Shown in pieces: positions 45,548 to 55,320 of a stretch of DNA of 64,000 nt. The notes beneath the pieces are model-generated. The model was not told the origin of the DNA and did not search any database. It saw only the letters and a program-made list of their open reading frames with translations. The position numbers and the translations under genes are program-made. Numbering within the stretch: the first letter of the stretch is position 1; the number at the start of each line of letters is the position of its first letter. The DNA comes from Coenobita brevimanus. Taxonomy: Eukaryota; Arthropoda; Malacostraca; Decapoda; Coenobitidae. Where the stretch lies: the NCBI GenBank assembly GCA_032717465.1, contig CM064713.1:10098004-10162003 (forward strand), given 5' to 3'.

Positions 45548-46662
45548 ATGATGTCTACTATTTCTACACTTGATGAAGCCAAAGATTTTTTGTCAAATGT
45601 GCAAACAGTGTTGGATGTAGAAAACAGAACAAAGAATGAACTTAAGCTTGTTGCTCAACAATTGGGAATTGCTGTTTGCTCTCATCATTCTAAAGATCAA
45701 ATTGTTGACATGATTAATAAAAGCTTGTTTAATGTAACTCCTCCAAATGAGCAAACGCAGATTGAATTAGCTAAGTTTCAGGTAGCCCTGCAGGAGGCTC
45801 GCGTTAAGGAGGCACAGATAGAGGTACAGGCACAAGTTGAACTTGCCAAGATTCAGGCAGACCATGAGTATCGCATGAAACAAGGTGGAACTGAATCATC
45901 TAGCTCTGATGATTTTGATGTGGCTAAAAATGTTAAACTTGTCCCTCCTTTTAATGAATCTGATTTAACAAAGTATTTTCAGTTGTTTGAGAGGGTAGCT
46001 ACAGGTTTTAATTGGCCAAAAAAGTATTGGCCAGTTCTCCTTCAAACTGTTCTCACCGGTAAAGCTCAAATAACTTATGCATCTTTGCCTGAGGATCAAT
46101 CTGATAATTATGATGTAGTTAAGAGCTTGATTCTTAAGGCCTATGAGCTTGTTCCTGAAGCCTATAGAGTAAGATTTAGGACAACCTATAAGCAAGAAAA
46201 GCAATCCCATGTTGAGTATGCAAAAATCAAAGAAGATCTGTTAGAGCAGTGGTTACATTCTAAGAATGTGGATTCTGACTGTGGTAAATTTAAGCAAATG
46301 ATTTTGCTGGAGGACTTCAAAAGGTGTATTTATATCTTGATGAGAGAAGAATAGATAATTTGTCTGATGCTGCAGTTTTAGCTGATGAATATGTTCTCAC
46401 TCACAAGAGATATTCTAGAGAAAAAGGGAAAGCTGAGAGTAAGTACGTTGCCTCTACTCAGAGTACAAGTAACAGGAAAGAGAATAAAGATGATGTTTCT
46501 CAGGAAGTAAATACCAGCTTCACCTCTAGATTTCAGAAAAGTAAATGTACTTATTGTAGTAAGCTTGGTCATAGTACGGAGAAATGTTTCAGAAGACAGT
46601 GTGATGTGAACAAAAAGGAGTCTTTAAATATTCAGTCAATTGGTCTAGTGTCCACCCTTTAG
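45548..46662 (+). pseudogene. Gag of the Gmr1-type element, one frameshift
   Basis: The likely start is ATG at 45548 or 45551; an upstream in-frame ATG at 45521 is also possible. The N-terminus (KNELKLVAQQLGIAV, then KDQIVDMI) resembles a SAP-like helix-turn pair. A charged, probably coiled segment follows (about residues 80-120), then a capsid-like part with a YLDERR-NLSDAAVLADEYVL segment of the SCAN-related type. A frame change at about 46320-46330 splits it. The zinc knuckle CTYCSKLGHSTEKC (46546-46587) is intact. Stops at 46660, 46678 and 46768 separate gag from protease in the same frame. Confidence 0.82.
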
Positions 46663-46770
46663 AGTTCCCATAATTCTTAAACTAAGTTAACTGAACCTGC
46701 TTTGAGGGGTAACTTAAGTTCTCATGATGAAGCTCCTCTTTTGAGCAGTAACGTGGGTGACACTCTCTAG

Positions 46771-49700
46771 AGTTCATGTGCTAATTTCCTGTCTGATGGT
46801 TTTGTCAGTCCTCTGGACAGTAATGACAGGAAATCAGTTAAAATATATCGTGATACAGGTGCTTGCCAATCCCTTATGCTGACCAGTGTTCTAGGCTCTA
46901 ATGTTAATTCCTCTGATGAAACTGTAATCTTACAAGGTGTAGGGAATAATTACTTCTCTGTCCCTCTGTGCAGAGTGAATTTAGAGTCCGGTTTTGTTAA
47001 TGGTTCCGTTATGGTTGGGTTGCTTGAGACACCCCCAATGTCAGGTGTAACTTTCTTACTTGGAAATGATATTGGTGGAAGTCAAGTGTGTCCAGCTCCT
47101 CAGTTGTCTGGTGAGTCGGTGGCTGCGTCCCAGGATTGTGGTGTCCCTGATGTGTTCCCTGCATGTGCTGTCACTAGGGCTAAGTCTAAAGTTACTGGTG
47201 ACTTAGAGGATAATGATGATGATGATGTTATCCTAGCTGACACTTTTCTTGCTAATTTGGACCACTCACCAGATGAGGCAGTACCCCGTAGTGTTGATAA
47301 TTTGTCTCGTCAAGAGTTGGTTGAGTTGCAGGTTGCTGACCCTGAGTTGAAAGGTCTAACTAACTCTGCTTACAGTGAAGAAGAGTCAGCCGGTGCTTCT
47401 ACTTGTTATTATGTAAAGTCAGGAGTACTTATGAGGAAGTGGAGACCCCCAACAGCATCAGCCGACTGTGAATGGGAGGTTGTACATCAAGTTGTCATCC
47501 CTCGTGTTTGTAGGCAGGATATCATTAGAGTGGCTCATGATTCCAGTTTGGCAGGACACCTTGGAGTGAGGAAGACTGTGGCACGCATTTTGAAACACTT
47601 TTACTGGCCAGGTATCTTCAGGGACATTTCCTGGTATTGTAAGTCTTGTCACACCTGTCAAGTTGTGGGGAAGTGTAATCAGACCGAAAAGGTTGCACCT
47701 TTAGTTCCCATTCCTCCTTTTGAGGCGCCATTCACCCGTGTGTTGGTGGATATTGTGGGCCCTCTTCCTAAGACTTCTTCAGGATTTTCTTATGTGTTGA
47801 CCCTGATTGATATGGCTACTCGTTATCCTGAAGCCATTCCACTTAGAAATATCTCAGCAAAGAACGTGGTTAAGGAAATGCTAGGGTTCTTCACAAAGTT
47901 TGGTCTGCCCATGGAGGTACAGTCAGACCGGGGAAGTAATTTCATGTCAAATGTTTTCAAGCAGTCTCTGAAAGAGTTGGGCATCACCCAGATCACGTCT
48001 TCAGCTTACCATCCCCAGACCCAAGGAGCGTTGGAGAGATATCATCAAACACTCAAATCGATGCTCAAGAAATACTGTTTGGAACATCAGAAAGACTGGG
48101 ATAAAGGTCTTCCATTCGTTGTGTTTGCCGCAAGAGAATCTCCAAATGAATCACTGGGCTTCTCACCTTTTGAACTACTGTTTGGCCATGAAGTAAGAGG
48201 ACCCCTTAAGCTACTCAAGGAATGCTGGCTGTCGGAGGAAGATGACGTCAACCTGCTGGAGTATGTGATGAAGTTCAAAGAACGGCTGTCCACTGTTTTA
48301 CAGCTAGCGAGAGAGAATTTAGGAGCTGCTCAGGAGAAGATGAAGACCTGGTATGATAAGAAGTCCAGGTTACGCCACTTTCAGCCAGAAGATCAGGGTT
48401 TGATTCTGCTACCAATTCATGGGCAACCTCTTCAAGCCAAGTTTAGTGGTCCTTATTTCGTGGAGAAGAAACTCAGTGATGTCAACTATGTCATCACCAC
48501 ACCAGATCGTAGAAAGAACAAGCAACTATGTCACATCAACATGCTAAAGTTATATCACAGGCGGGACGAAAATAATCCAGTCTGCACTGTAGCTGTTCCT
48601 CCCGAGTCTGCAAGTGAAGTTCTCCCATGCAGTATGAGCCTTAGTGATAGTTTGGGGAAGAATCCTGATATCATGAATGATCTCCAGACTAAGCTTTCTC
48701 ATCTGCCTCCCGAGGAAAGGCAGGAGTTTTCGGCATTACTGCAGGAGTACCCGCAAGTGTTCCGTGCCACTCCAGGAAGAACCACTATGTTGATGCATGA
48801 TGTCGATGTTGGAGACACAAAGCCAATGAAACTGCCTCCTTACCGTGTGAACCCAGTGAAAGTTCCTCTCATCCAGAAGGAGCTTGGCTACCTGTTGGAC
48901 CACAAGATGATTGAGCCCTGTCAGAGCGAGTGGAGTTCTCCTGTCACTCTGGTCCCTAAGCTGGGTGGGTCACAGCGGCTTTGCATCGACTACAGACGTG
49001 TTAATCAGATAACCAAAACAGACACTTACCCTCTCCCTCGCGTGGAAGATTGCATAGACAAGATCGGAAAGGCTAGGTACATAAGTAAGTTTGATTTGTT
49101 AAAGGGATACTGGCAAGTACCTATGACTGAACGTGCTAGGGAGATCTCATGTTTTGTAACACTAGGAAAGGCTTTTGCATGTTCTGTAATGCCGTATGGT
49201 ATGAAGAATGCACCAGCCACATTTCAGAAGCTCATGAATGTTGTAACAGAGGGTTTGGCAGGGTGTGTTGTTTATATTGATGATGTATTAATCTTCAGTG
49301 ACAACTGGAAAGATCACCTATGCCATGTCAGTAAATTTCTTGAGCGTTTAGTTCAGGCTAATCTTGTAGCTAATTTATCAAAGTGTGAGTTTGGTCAAGC
49401 TAAAGTTCAGTACCTTGGGTACGTAATTGGTGATGGACATGTTGCACCACCAGGAGCTAAGGTTCAGGTTATAAGTGATCTTCCCAGACCTAAAAGTAGG
49501 AAAGAGCTACAAAGATTTTTGGGAATGGTAGGTTATTACAGGAGATTTGTTCTTAACTTTTCAATTCTTGTATCACCACTTACAGACCTACTGAAAAAGG
49601 GAGTTGAATTTGCATGGACCGATAACTGTGAATCCTCTTTCACCAAACTTAAAGCTATCCTATTAAGTCAGCCAGTGCTCGCCACTCCAAATTTTGCTAA

Positions 49701-50085
49701 GCCTTTTAAGATGTCTGTTGAAACAAGTGATACAGGAGCTGGGGCTGTTTTGCTGCAAGAGGATGATCAGGGTATTGAACATCCTGTATCTTATTACAGG
49801 AAGAAGTTCACTCCACCTCAAAAGAACTACTCAACTATTGAGAAAGAGCTTTTGGCCTTGATTTTGGGTTTACAGCATTTTTCATTTTATTTGTGTTCTG
49901 GTTTTGACCCCATAGTCATTTATACCGATCATAACCCACTGAAATTCCTTAGTAAGTTTAATGATAAAAATCAGAGATTGACAAGATGGAGTCTACTTCT
50001 TCAGGAGTATTCATTAGACATACAACATGTCAAGGAGAAAGAAAATGTTATTGCAGATTGCTTATCTAGACTTAGATTGTTTTAG
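46771..50085 (+). CDS. pol: Pol of the Gmr1-type element: protease, integrase, RT, RNase H
   Basis: One open frame from after the TAG at 46768 to the TAG at 50083; first ATG 46876 (1069 codons, used for numbering). The protease Asp-Thr-Gly (46852-46860) precedes that ATG. Integrase: HHCC zinc motif (residues 221-268), catalytic D292, D351, E387 with 35 residues between the last two, then a GPY-type C-terminus (FSGPYFV, HINMLK). RT (about residues 660-840): KFDLLKGYWQVPM and YIDD at 800-803. RNase H (about 945-1065): D952, EKELLAL, YTDHNPLKFL, ending with IADCLSR. Integrase lies before RT, the reverse of typical Ty3/gypsy. All catalytic residues are present; Gag lesions make the element non-autonomous as it stands. 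Confidence 0.94.
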   Translation, partial: SSCANFLSDGFVSPLDSNDRKSVKIYRDTGACQSLMLTSVLGSNVNSSDETVILQGVGNNYFSVPLCRVNLESGFVNGSVMVGLLETPPMSGVTFLLGNDIGGSQVCPAPQLSGESVAASQDCGVPDVFPACAVTRAKSKVTGDLEDNDDDDVILADTFLANLDHSPDEAVPRSVDNLSRQELVELQVADPELKGLTNSAYSEEESAGASTCYYVKSGVLMRKWRPPTASADCEWEVVHQVVIPRVCRQDIIRVAHDSSLAGHLGVRKTVARILKHFYWPGIFRDISWYCKSCHTCQVVGKCNQTEKVAPLVPIPPFEAPFTRVLVDIVGPLPKTSSGFSYVLTLIDMATRYPEAIPLRNISAKNVVKEMLGFFTKFGLPMEVQSDRGSNFMSNVFKQSLKELGITQITSSAYHPQTQGALERYHQTLKSMLKKYCLEHQKDWDKGLPFVVFAARESPNESLGFSPFELLFGHEVRGPLKLLKECWLSEEDDVNLLEYVMKFKERLSTVLQLARENLGAAQEKMKTWYDKKSRLRHFQPEDQGLILLPIHGQPLQAKFSGPYFVEKKLSDVNYVITTPDRRKNKQLCHINMLKLYHRRDENNPVCTVAVPPESASEVLPCSMSLSDSLGKNPDIMNDLQTKLSHLPPEERQEFSALLQEYPQVFRATPGRTTMLMHDVDVGDTKPMKLPPYRVNPVKVPLIQKELGYLLDHKMIEPCQSEWSSPVTLVPKLGGSQRLCIDYRRVNQITKTDTYPLPRVEDCIDKIGKARYISKFDLLKGYWQVPMTERAREISCFVTLGKAFACSVMPYGMKNAPATFQKLMNVVTEGLAGCVVYIDDVLIFSDNWKDHLCHVSKFLERLVQANLVANLSKCEFGQAKVQYLGYVIGDGHVAPPGAKVQVISDLPRPKSRKELQRFLGMVGYYRRFVLNFSILVSPLTDLLKKGVEFAWTDNCESSFTKLKAILLSQPVLATPNFAKPFKMSVETSDTGAGAVLLQEDDQGIEHPVSYYRKKFTPPQKNYSTIEKELLALILGLQHFSFYLCSGFDPIVIYTDHNPLKFLSKFNDKNQRLTRWSLLLQEYSLDIQHVKEKENVIADCLSRLRLF

Positions 50086-50120
50086 AGTAAAAAGAAATTT
50101 CCTTTGTAAATTTCTTTTTC

Positions 50121-50132
50121 TTTGTGGGGAGG
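50121..50132 (+). other. Polypurine tract of the Gmr1-type element
   Basis: TTTGTGGGGAGG directly precedes the 3' LTR TGTTAAATAGCC. Confidence 0.75.
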
Positions 50133-50924
50133 TGTTAAATAGCCTATGATTTCATCATCCTTTGTGTAATTCTAACGTACAGTGTGCTGCCTGTTTGTTC
50201 ACGAGCGTGTTCTGCCTCAGTCCCCCCCTTCTACCGTTATAGTAGAGTAAGTCGTCCTTTCTGTTATTCAGTGTGGGATTGTCAATTCTTTGTCCCCATG
50301 GCTTCATTTGCGCGTCCTTCTTACAAGTTGTATCAAGCTCTGCTGGCCCCTATATAATGAGCTCAGTCTCTGCATCATTGCCACTTAGATCTACTCCTCA
50401 TTTCGTTCACATCTCTGTCCTCCCCTGTACAGTTATTATTCTTGTGAGTGTTCAGGAAGTCTCCAACCATCTAGCAGCTGTGTAATTTGAGTATAAGTGT
50501 TGTTGCTTTTTGTTCTTGTGCTGTGTAGCATAGGTTTAATTTGAAGACCTAGTGAAGTTTTTGTGATTTATGTAAATGTTCTTTTTGTCAGTCATTTTTG
50601 ATAATATTTTGTATCTGTAATAATTTATCTTGCATTAACTGAGCATTACCCAGTGTATTTTCATTTTATCAGGGCTGACTTAGATAAATTTACTCTTGCT
50701 AATTTCGTGTTAATAGAGGCTATTGCAGTTAACCATATATTTAACCTGTTTTTGCCATTACATTATCCTTATGAGTCCTGAATGTTTTGTTGTTAGTTTG
50801 AGCATTAAACTTTAACTTGTAATTTTACCTAACTCTTTTGTTTTGAACCTGGAACTTTACGGGACAGTAGTGATTTTTAGTATTCTCACTTAAAGTGTAC
50901 ATTATCTTTCTCTGTTCCGTAACA
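50133..50924 (+). repeat. 3' LTR of the Gmr1-type element
   Basis: 792 bp, TGTTAAATAGCC to TTCCGTAACA. It differs from the 5' LTR at about 16 positions, indicating a fairly recent insertion. Confidence 0.93.
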
Positions 50925-50961
<37 letters not shown>

Positions 50962-50980
50962 GAGAGAGAGAGAGAGAGAG
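50925..50980 (+). repeat. (GA)n microsatellite after the Gmr1-type element
   Basis: ATATAGAGAGAG onward to about 50980 with one GTGAG interruption. Confidence 0.92.
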
Positions 50981-51184
50981 TGGTCAGTTGGGAATTGGTC
51001 ATCATCCACTCCTTAGTGTACTAGTAGTCTATTTCAGGGCATGTCTTCACTGGGCAGTGACAAGCCAAATGATTATCTTGTATAAACCAGGAAGTCATTT
51101 AATATCTGCCTGGGTGGTAACCGTACAACCAGCCAACATGTGTTCCCTACGTGTCAACAAGTGGGTTGGCGGAGGGTTTGTTCC

Positions 51185-51326
51185 CCCTCCCTGAAAACAA
51201 ATAACAAAAAATAAAGGCTAGAAGCCTTGGACGAGGATTGAGAAACAGGTGAAGACCAAGGACCGAACAAAGGACATGGTACGGATTGCAACATGGATTG
51301 CAAGGGGTGCATATGATGAAGTGAGA

Positions 51327-51419
<93 letters not shown>

Positions 51420-51611
51420 CAGGTGCTTGAGGGTGCCAAAGTGGACATATGTGGATTTACTGGGACTAAGTGGTGAAGTGACAGTGTGAGAGATTGGGAG
51501 TATGGATGGGGTGTATGCACGAGAGTAGGAGAGAATAAGAGGGTAAAATGAGTATGTATTGTTGTGTGCAAAAGATGGAAGGAGAATATAAGAGGATATG
51601 GTGGAACCGAA
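51185..51611 (+). mobile_element. RTE-like LINE 5' fragment (endonuclease start) with internal (GA)n expansion
   Basis: After an A-rich AAATAACAAAAAATAAAGG leader the plus strand reads [17 protein letters not shown], then a (GA)n run (51325-51415, Arg-Glu repeats), then [27 protein letters not shown] and KVDICGLQETKW-like segments are the first motifs of RTE-type endonucleases. A stop follows TKW (51473). The fragment is cut at 51612 by copy 2 of the composite block. Confidence 0.65.
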
Positions 51612-51674
51612 TCGAAGCTCCCAGAGTGCGACTGGAGAGTGCTTTGAGTGCATTAATCCTGGGGCAGCTCTCTC

Positions 51675-54600
51675 CCACAGATAGCGAATGTCCTCCTGTT
51701 ATACCACGAGACCAATATGTGCGCCTGGCATTCCCCTCCACTTGCACACTTACTGTCTGCGGTGTTTGGCGCCAGCATGTATCCACCCACCACCTCATCA
51801 CTCGTCACCTTGAGCTGTTTGCCTCATGTCTCTTGCACCTCCTAAAATCTACGTCCACAGGAATTATCTCGACCTCATCAAAACCCTAACAACTGAGGGG
51901 CTTTTGGGAGTCAAATTTATACTTCACGATGCCCTAATTTGAACAAAAAAGCTGCCAGAGTTCTTAGTCAAACGCCTGGCAGGTGATTGTTCTGTTACAG
52001 TCCTATACGAAGTACATAGTGTCAAATGGGCAAGTCGCCTGTACAACTATCTGGGAGAACCCATAAACCATGCCATTGTTGTATGGGAGGGAGAGGACTA
52101 CCCCCCTCCCGAATACTGCTGTGAGCTACTCCTTCTCCCCCTTTACCTTCATTGAGGCCATGCCATCAATGTTATTGCTGTTATGAGTCAGGCCACATCT
52201 CACGCTACTGCTAGTCTGCAGAATGGTGCAGTCTGTGCAGTGGCCCCTATGTAGCCACAACCTGCCCTGTCAGGCACTCTGCCACCGTTCACTCTCCTAG
52301 TCCACATGCCCCTGACACCCACTCATCTGAGTTTCCAGAACTGCCCCACCACCCACGTCACCAGCTCCCACTGACTCCATGGCTGTCCACCCTCGTCTCC
52401 TACATTCACCAAAGTTCCAGTGCCCCCGGTGTGGGCGTCACTGCTTGGCACATGGATTGCCCAATTCGTCACTTAGCCTGCCCTACCACTGCTCCTGCCC
52501 CCACTGCCATCCCTGCTCCTGATTATCATCAGCCGATACTCCCTCCCACCCCTGGATATACATAATGCCCCCCTCCTCCCTCCCCATCAGCTTCTGCCTC
52601 TTCCTGTGCCCTGCAACAAGCTGCTCACCCCTCCTCCCCCCTCACCACCTGCCCCACCCATCGGACCATCAATTACAACTCCTGCAACAACAATACGAGG
52701 AACTACGCAGTCTCCTTTTGTATGTACTCTCTCACCTTAATATTTCTTCTCTGCCTACATCACAGCTCCCACAAACCAACTCCCATGTTACTACTACCCC
52801 TACTGTTATCCCTGCTCCTTCCCTCCCTCCCGTATCACCACCACCAGGCCTTATCCCTTAACCTGTGTCCCAGCCTCACCCTCTCTCTGTCTGTAATCCC
52901 TCACCCACTCCTTTCCCCATTCATCCCTGCCTCTCTGACACCCTCTCCACTCCCCCTCCCTCCCAATACCTCCCTCTCTCCTGGCAATTGCACCTATGGG
53001 ACCTCCCTCTTTCGTTTCTCCTCTCATACTCTGCTCGTTTCCCCCACTTCCAAAACCAGCTGGTCCCCAACTCTCTCATGACATTTCTCTGTCTCCCCCC
53101 GTGTCCTCATGGCTCCCAAACTCAGACAATATAAAACGTTATCTTGGAACATACAGAGCGTGTACTGTCGCCTGGGTGACCTCTCTCTTATTATGCTTCA
53201 TCTCATAACTCTGCTGTTATCTCTGCCTTCAGGGGGCTTTCCTCACTCCTCTGTCACCCCAGACCCCTCACCCAGGCTTCGGGGATACCACTGCTATCAC
53301 TTACCCATTCTGGCTAAGGCCTGGTTACATACATTCGTCACTCTTATTCCTCACACCCTCATTACCAAATCACCTGCCTCTTCATACTCCTCCCTCTTTC
53401 TCTTATTTTGCCTTGTTGTCAATGATGCCTCTTTGTATATATGTAACGTCTATCTCAGTCCTACTGGAGGTGACCCCACCACTTTACCTACCTGCCACTC
53501 CTCACCTATCTTTTATCAGGAAGATTTTAATGCCTCATGCGTCATTTGGCGTTCCCGTGCTTTTCCTGCTGGTCATCGTCTCGATGACTTTGCCAGTGAC
53601 CATCACCTGCATCCATTCCCCACCCTTCATCCCACTCATTTAAGGGAAGGCTATCTCATCTCGTCCTTGGTAGCAATGTGGTACAACATGCTGTCACTGT
53701 TGACATTGTCCCTACTCTTATCTCTGCCCACAATGCCATCCCTGCAACATATTTCATTTCCATACTACATTCCCTGCACCGCCAGATCACGAAAAAGATT
53801 AATATCTCTATTCTGCTGCAACCCACTTTCAAAGACATGCTCACCACCTGGTTTGCCAGTCATTCGTTCACCACATAATCTGAACATTACACCTCCCTAG
53901 TTATCATAGTACAGACCTTCTATGATCGTTATGTGCTGCAAGTCAATCATATGAAAACCTCTGCTCACCAGACTGGGGAATGGGTAAGGGATCGCTGTCT
54001 ACATGACAGCGAGGAGGAATTGTAGTGAGTAGTGGCTGTGTACCACTCTGACTGCACTGCTGACAACCTCCACTCCTATCTCACCGCAGCCAGGTCCTCC
54101 TGTGACCTCAAACACATTGCTCACCAGGAGTATCAGCACGACTTTCTCCAGCATATTAGCGTATCCACTCCTCAGTCTAAGGCCTGGTGGCTTGTTAATA
54201 GAATTGTTTAGTCACATGACTCCCCCTCTCCTCCTCTCCACCACAATCCTTGGAATACGCCAACAACCTAGTTGACAAATGGTCCATCCAATATCAGCTG
54301 ACATCACCCCCCCCCATCAAGGCTCGCCTCTCGACTGCTAGCGGAAACAGGCTAGCACGTATTGCAGAGGCTCGCACCACTCCCTCAACCCTCAATGATG
54401 AGTTGCACCTTGCTTTATTGCAAGGCACGGCAACTGCCCCGGGTGATGAAGGGATCACCTACACCACACTGAGACTCATCGCTGAACTCCCTGAAGTCCC
54501 TAGTAATCTCTTATTCTCACCATTCAACCTGAGTCTTTCTGAAGGTAGTCTCCCTGCAGACTGGTCCCGTAGCACCATCATCCTAATTGCTCTGATTTCC

Positions 54601-55320
54601 ATCCCATTTCCCTAACTTCCTGCATCTGCAAAATCCTCGAGAGAATTCTTTTAGCAAGGCTCTGCGACCTTCTTTAGGACCAGCTCTCTCCCCATCTTTT
54701 TGGTTTCCTCCCAGGCCGAAGCACACAACACTGCCTTGCAGAATTACTCACTCAATTCACATCCTCCTCCTGCACAACCTTCCTTAACCTCAAAGCTGCA
54801 TTCGACGTCGCAAACCGTGACATCATCCTTGATGAACCTGCCCACTGGGTGTCTCTGGCCACCTGTTCTGCCAGCTGAAAAGTTATCTGTCTTATCGTCA
54901 CTCTCGGGTTCTATTTTGTGGAGCAGTTAGTGACTACCGACCCTTCAATCTTGGCACACCTCAGGGTGTGGAACTTAGCCCCTATCTCTTCAATCTTCTC
55001 ATGAATAGACTCTTTCGTCTTTTAGGTCCTATCCGTGACTCCTCTCTGATCCTAAGCTATGCTGATGATATTTGCATCCACTCCCCTTCTCCCGTCATTC
55101 TTCAATGTCTCCTAGTTATGTTCGGCCAGGCTGCATCTGCTTGTGGGTTGATTATCAGCACTGGCAAATCCAAACTGTTTACACGATCCCTCACTCGTAG
55201 TCTTGCTTGCACAACCATAACCCTCCTTGTTCTCATCTTGACGTAGTGCAGAATTATACATTTCTCGGAATTCCCCTCTCTTCCCTCTTTAACCCCTCCC
55301 AGTATGTCTCCACTATCTGC
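51675..55320 (+). mobile_element. I-type LINE, copy 2: ORF1, endonuclease, RT
   Basis: Same order as copy 1: ORF1 zinc knuckle near 52170, Pro-rich part, endonuclease LSWNIQSVYCRLGDLS (about 53130), RT PGDEGITYTTLRLI (about 54440), LPADWSRSTIILI (about 54555), GTPQGVELSPYLFNLL (about 54955), and YADD at 55058-55069. Most stops and frame changes are shared with copy 1; others are private (for example the deletion of CATCCCATAACTGGTGA near 54400). Confidence 0.82.

Larger units (their letters stand above)
44677..50924 (+). mobile_element. Gmr1-type Ty3/gypsy retrotransposon (integrase upstream of RT), complete
   Basis: LTRs 44677-45468 and 50133-50924 are both 792 bp and differ at about 16 sites by eye (about 2%). 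The ends TGTTA...GTAACA form a short inverted repeat; the first base of the 5' LTR is A instead of T. A primer-binding site follows the 5' LTR and a polypurine tract precedes the 3' LTR. ATAT flanks both sides, but inside a microsatellite, so the duplication is only suggestive. Gag is broken; pol is a single long frame in the order protease, integrase, RT, RNase H. A solo LTR of the same family is at 61164-61953. Confidence 0.93.
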
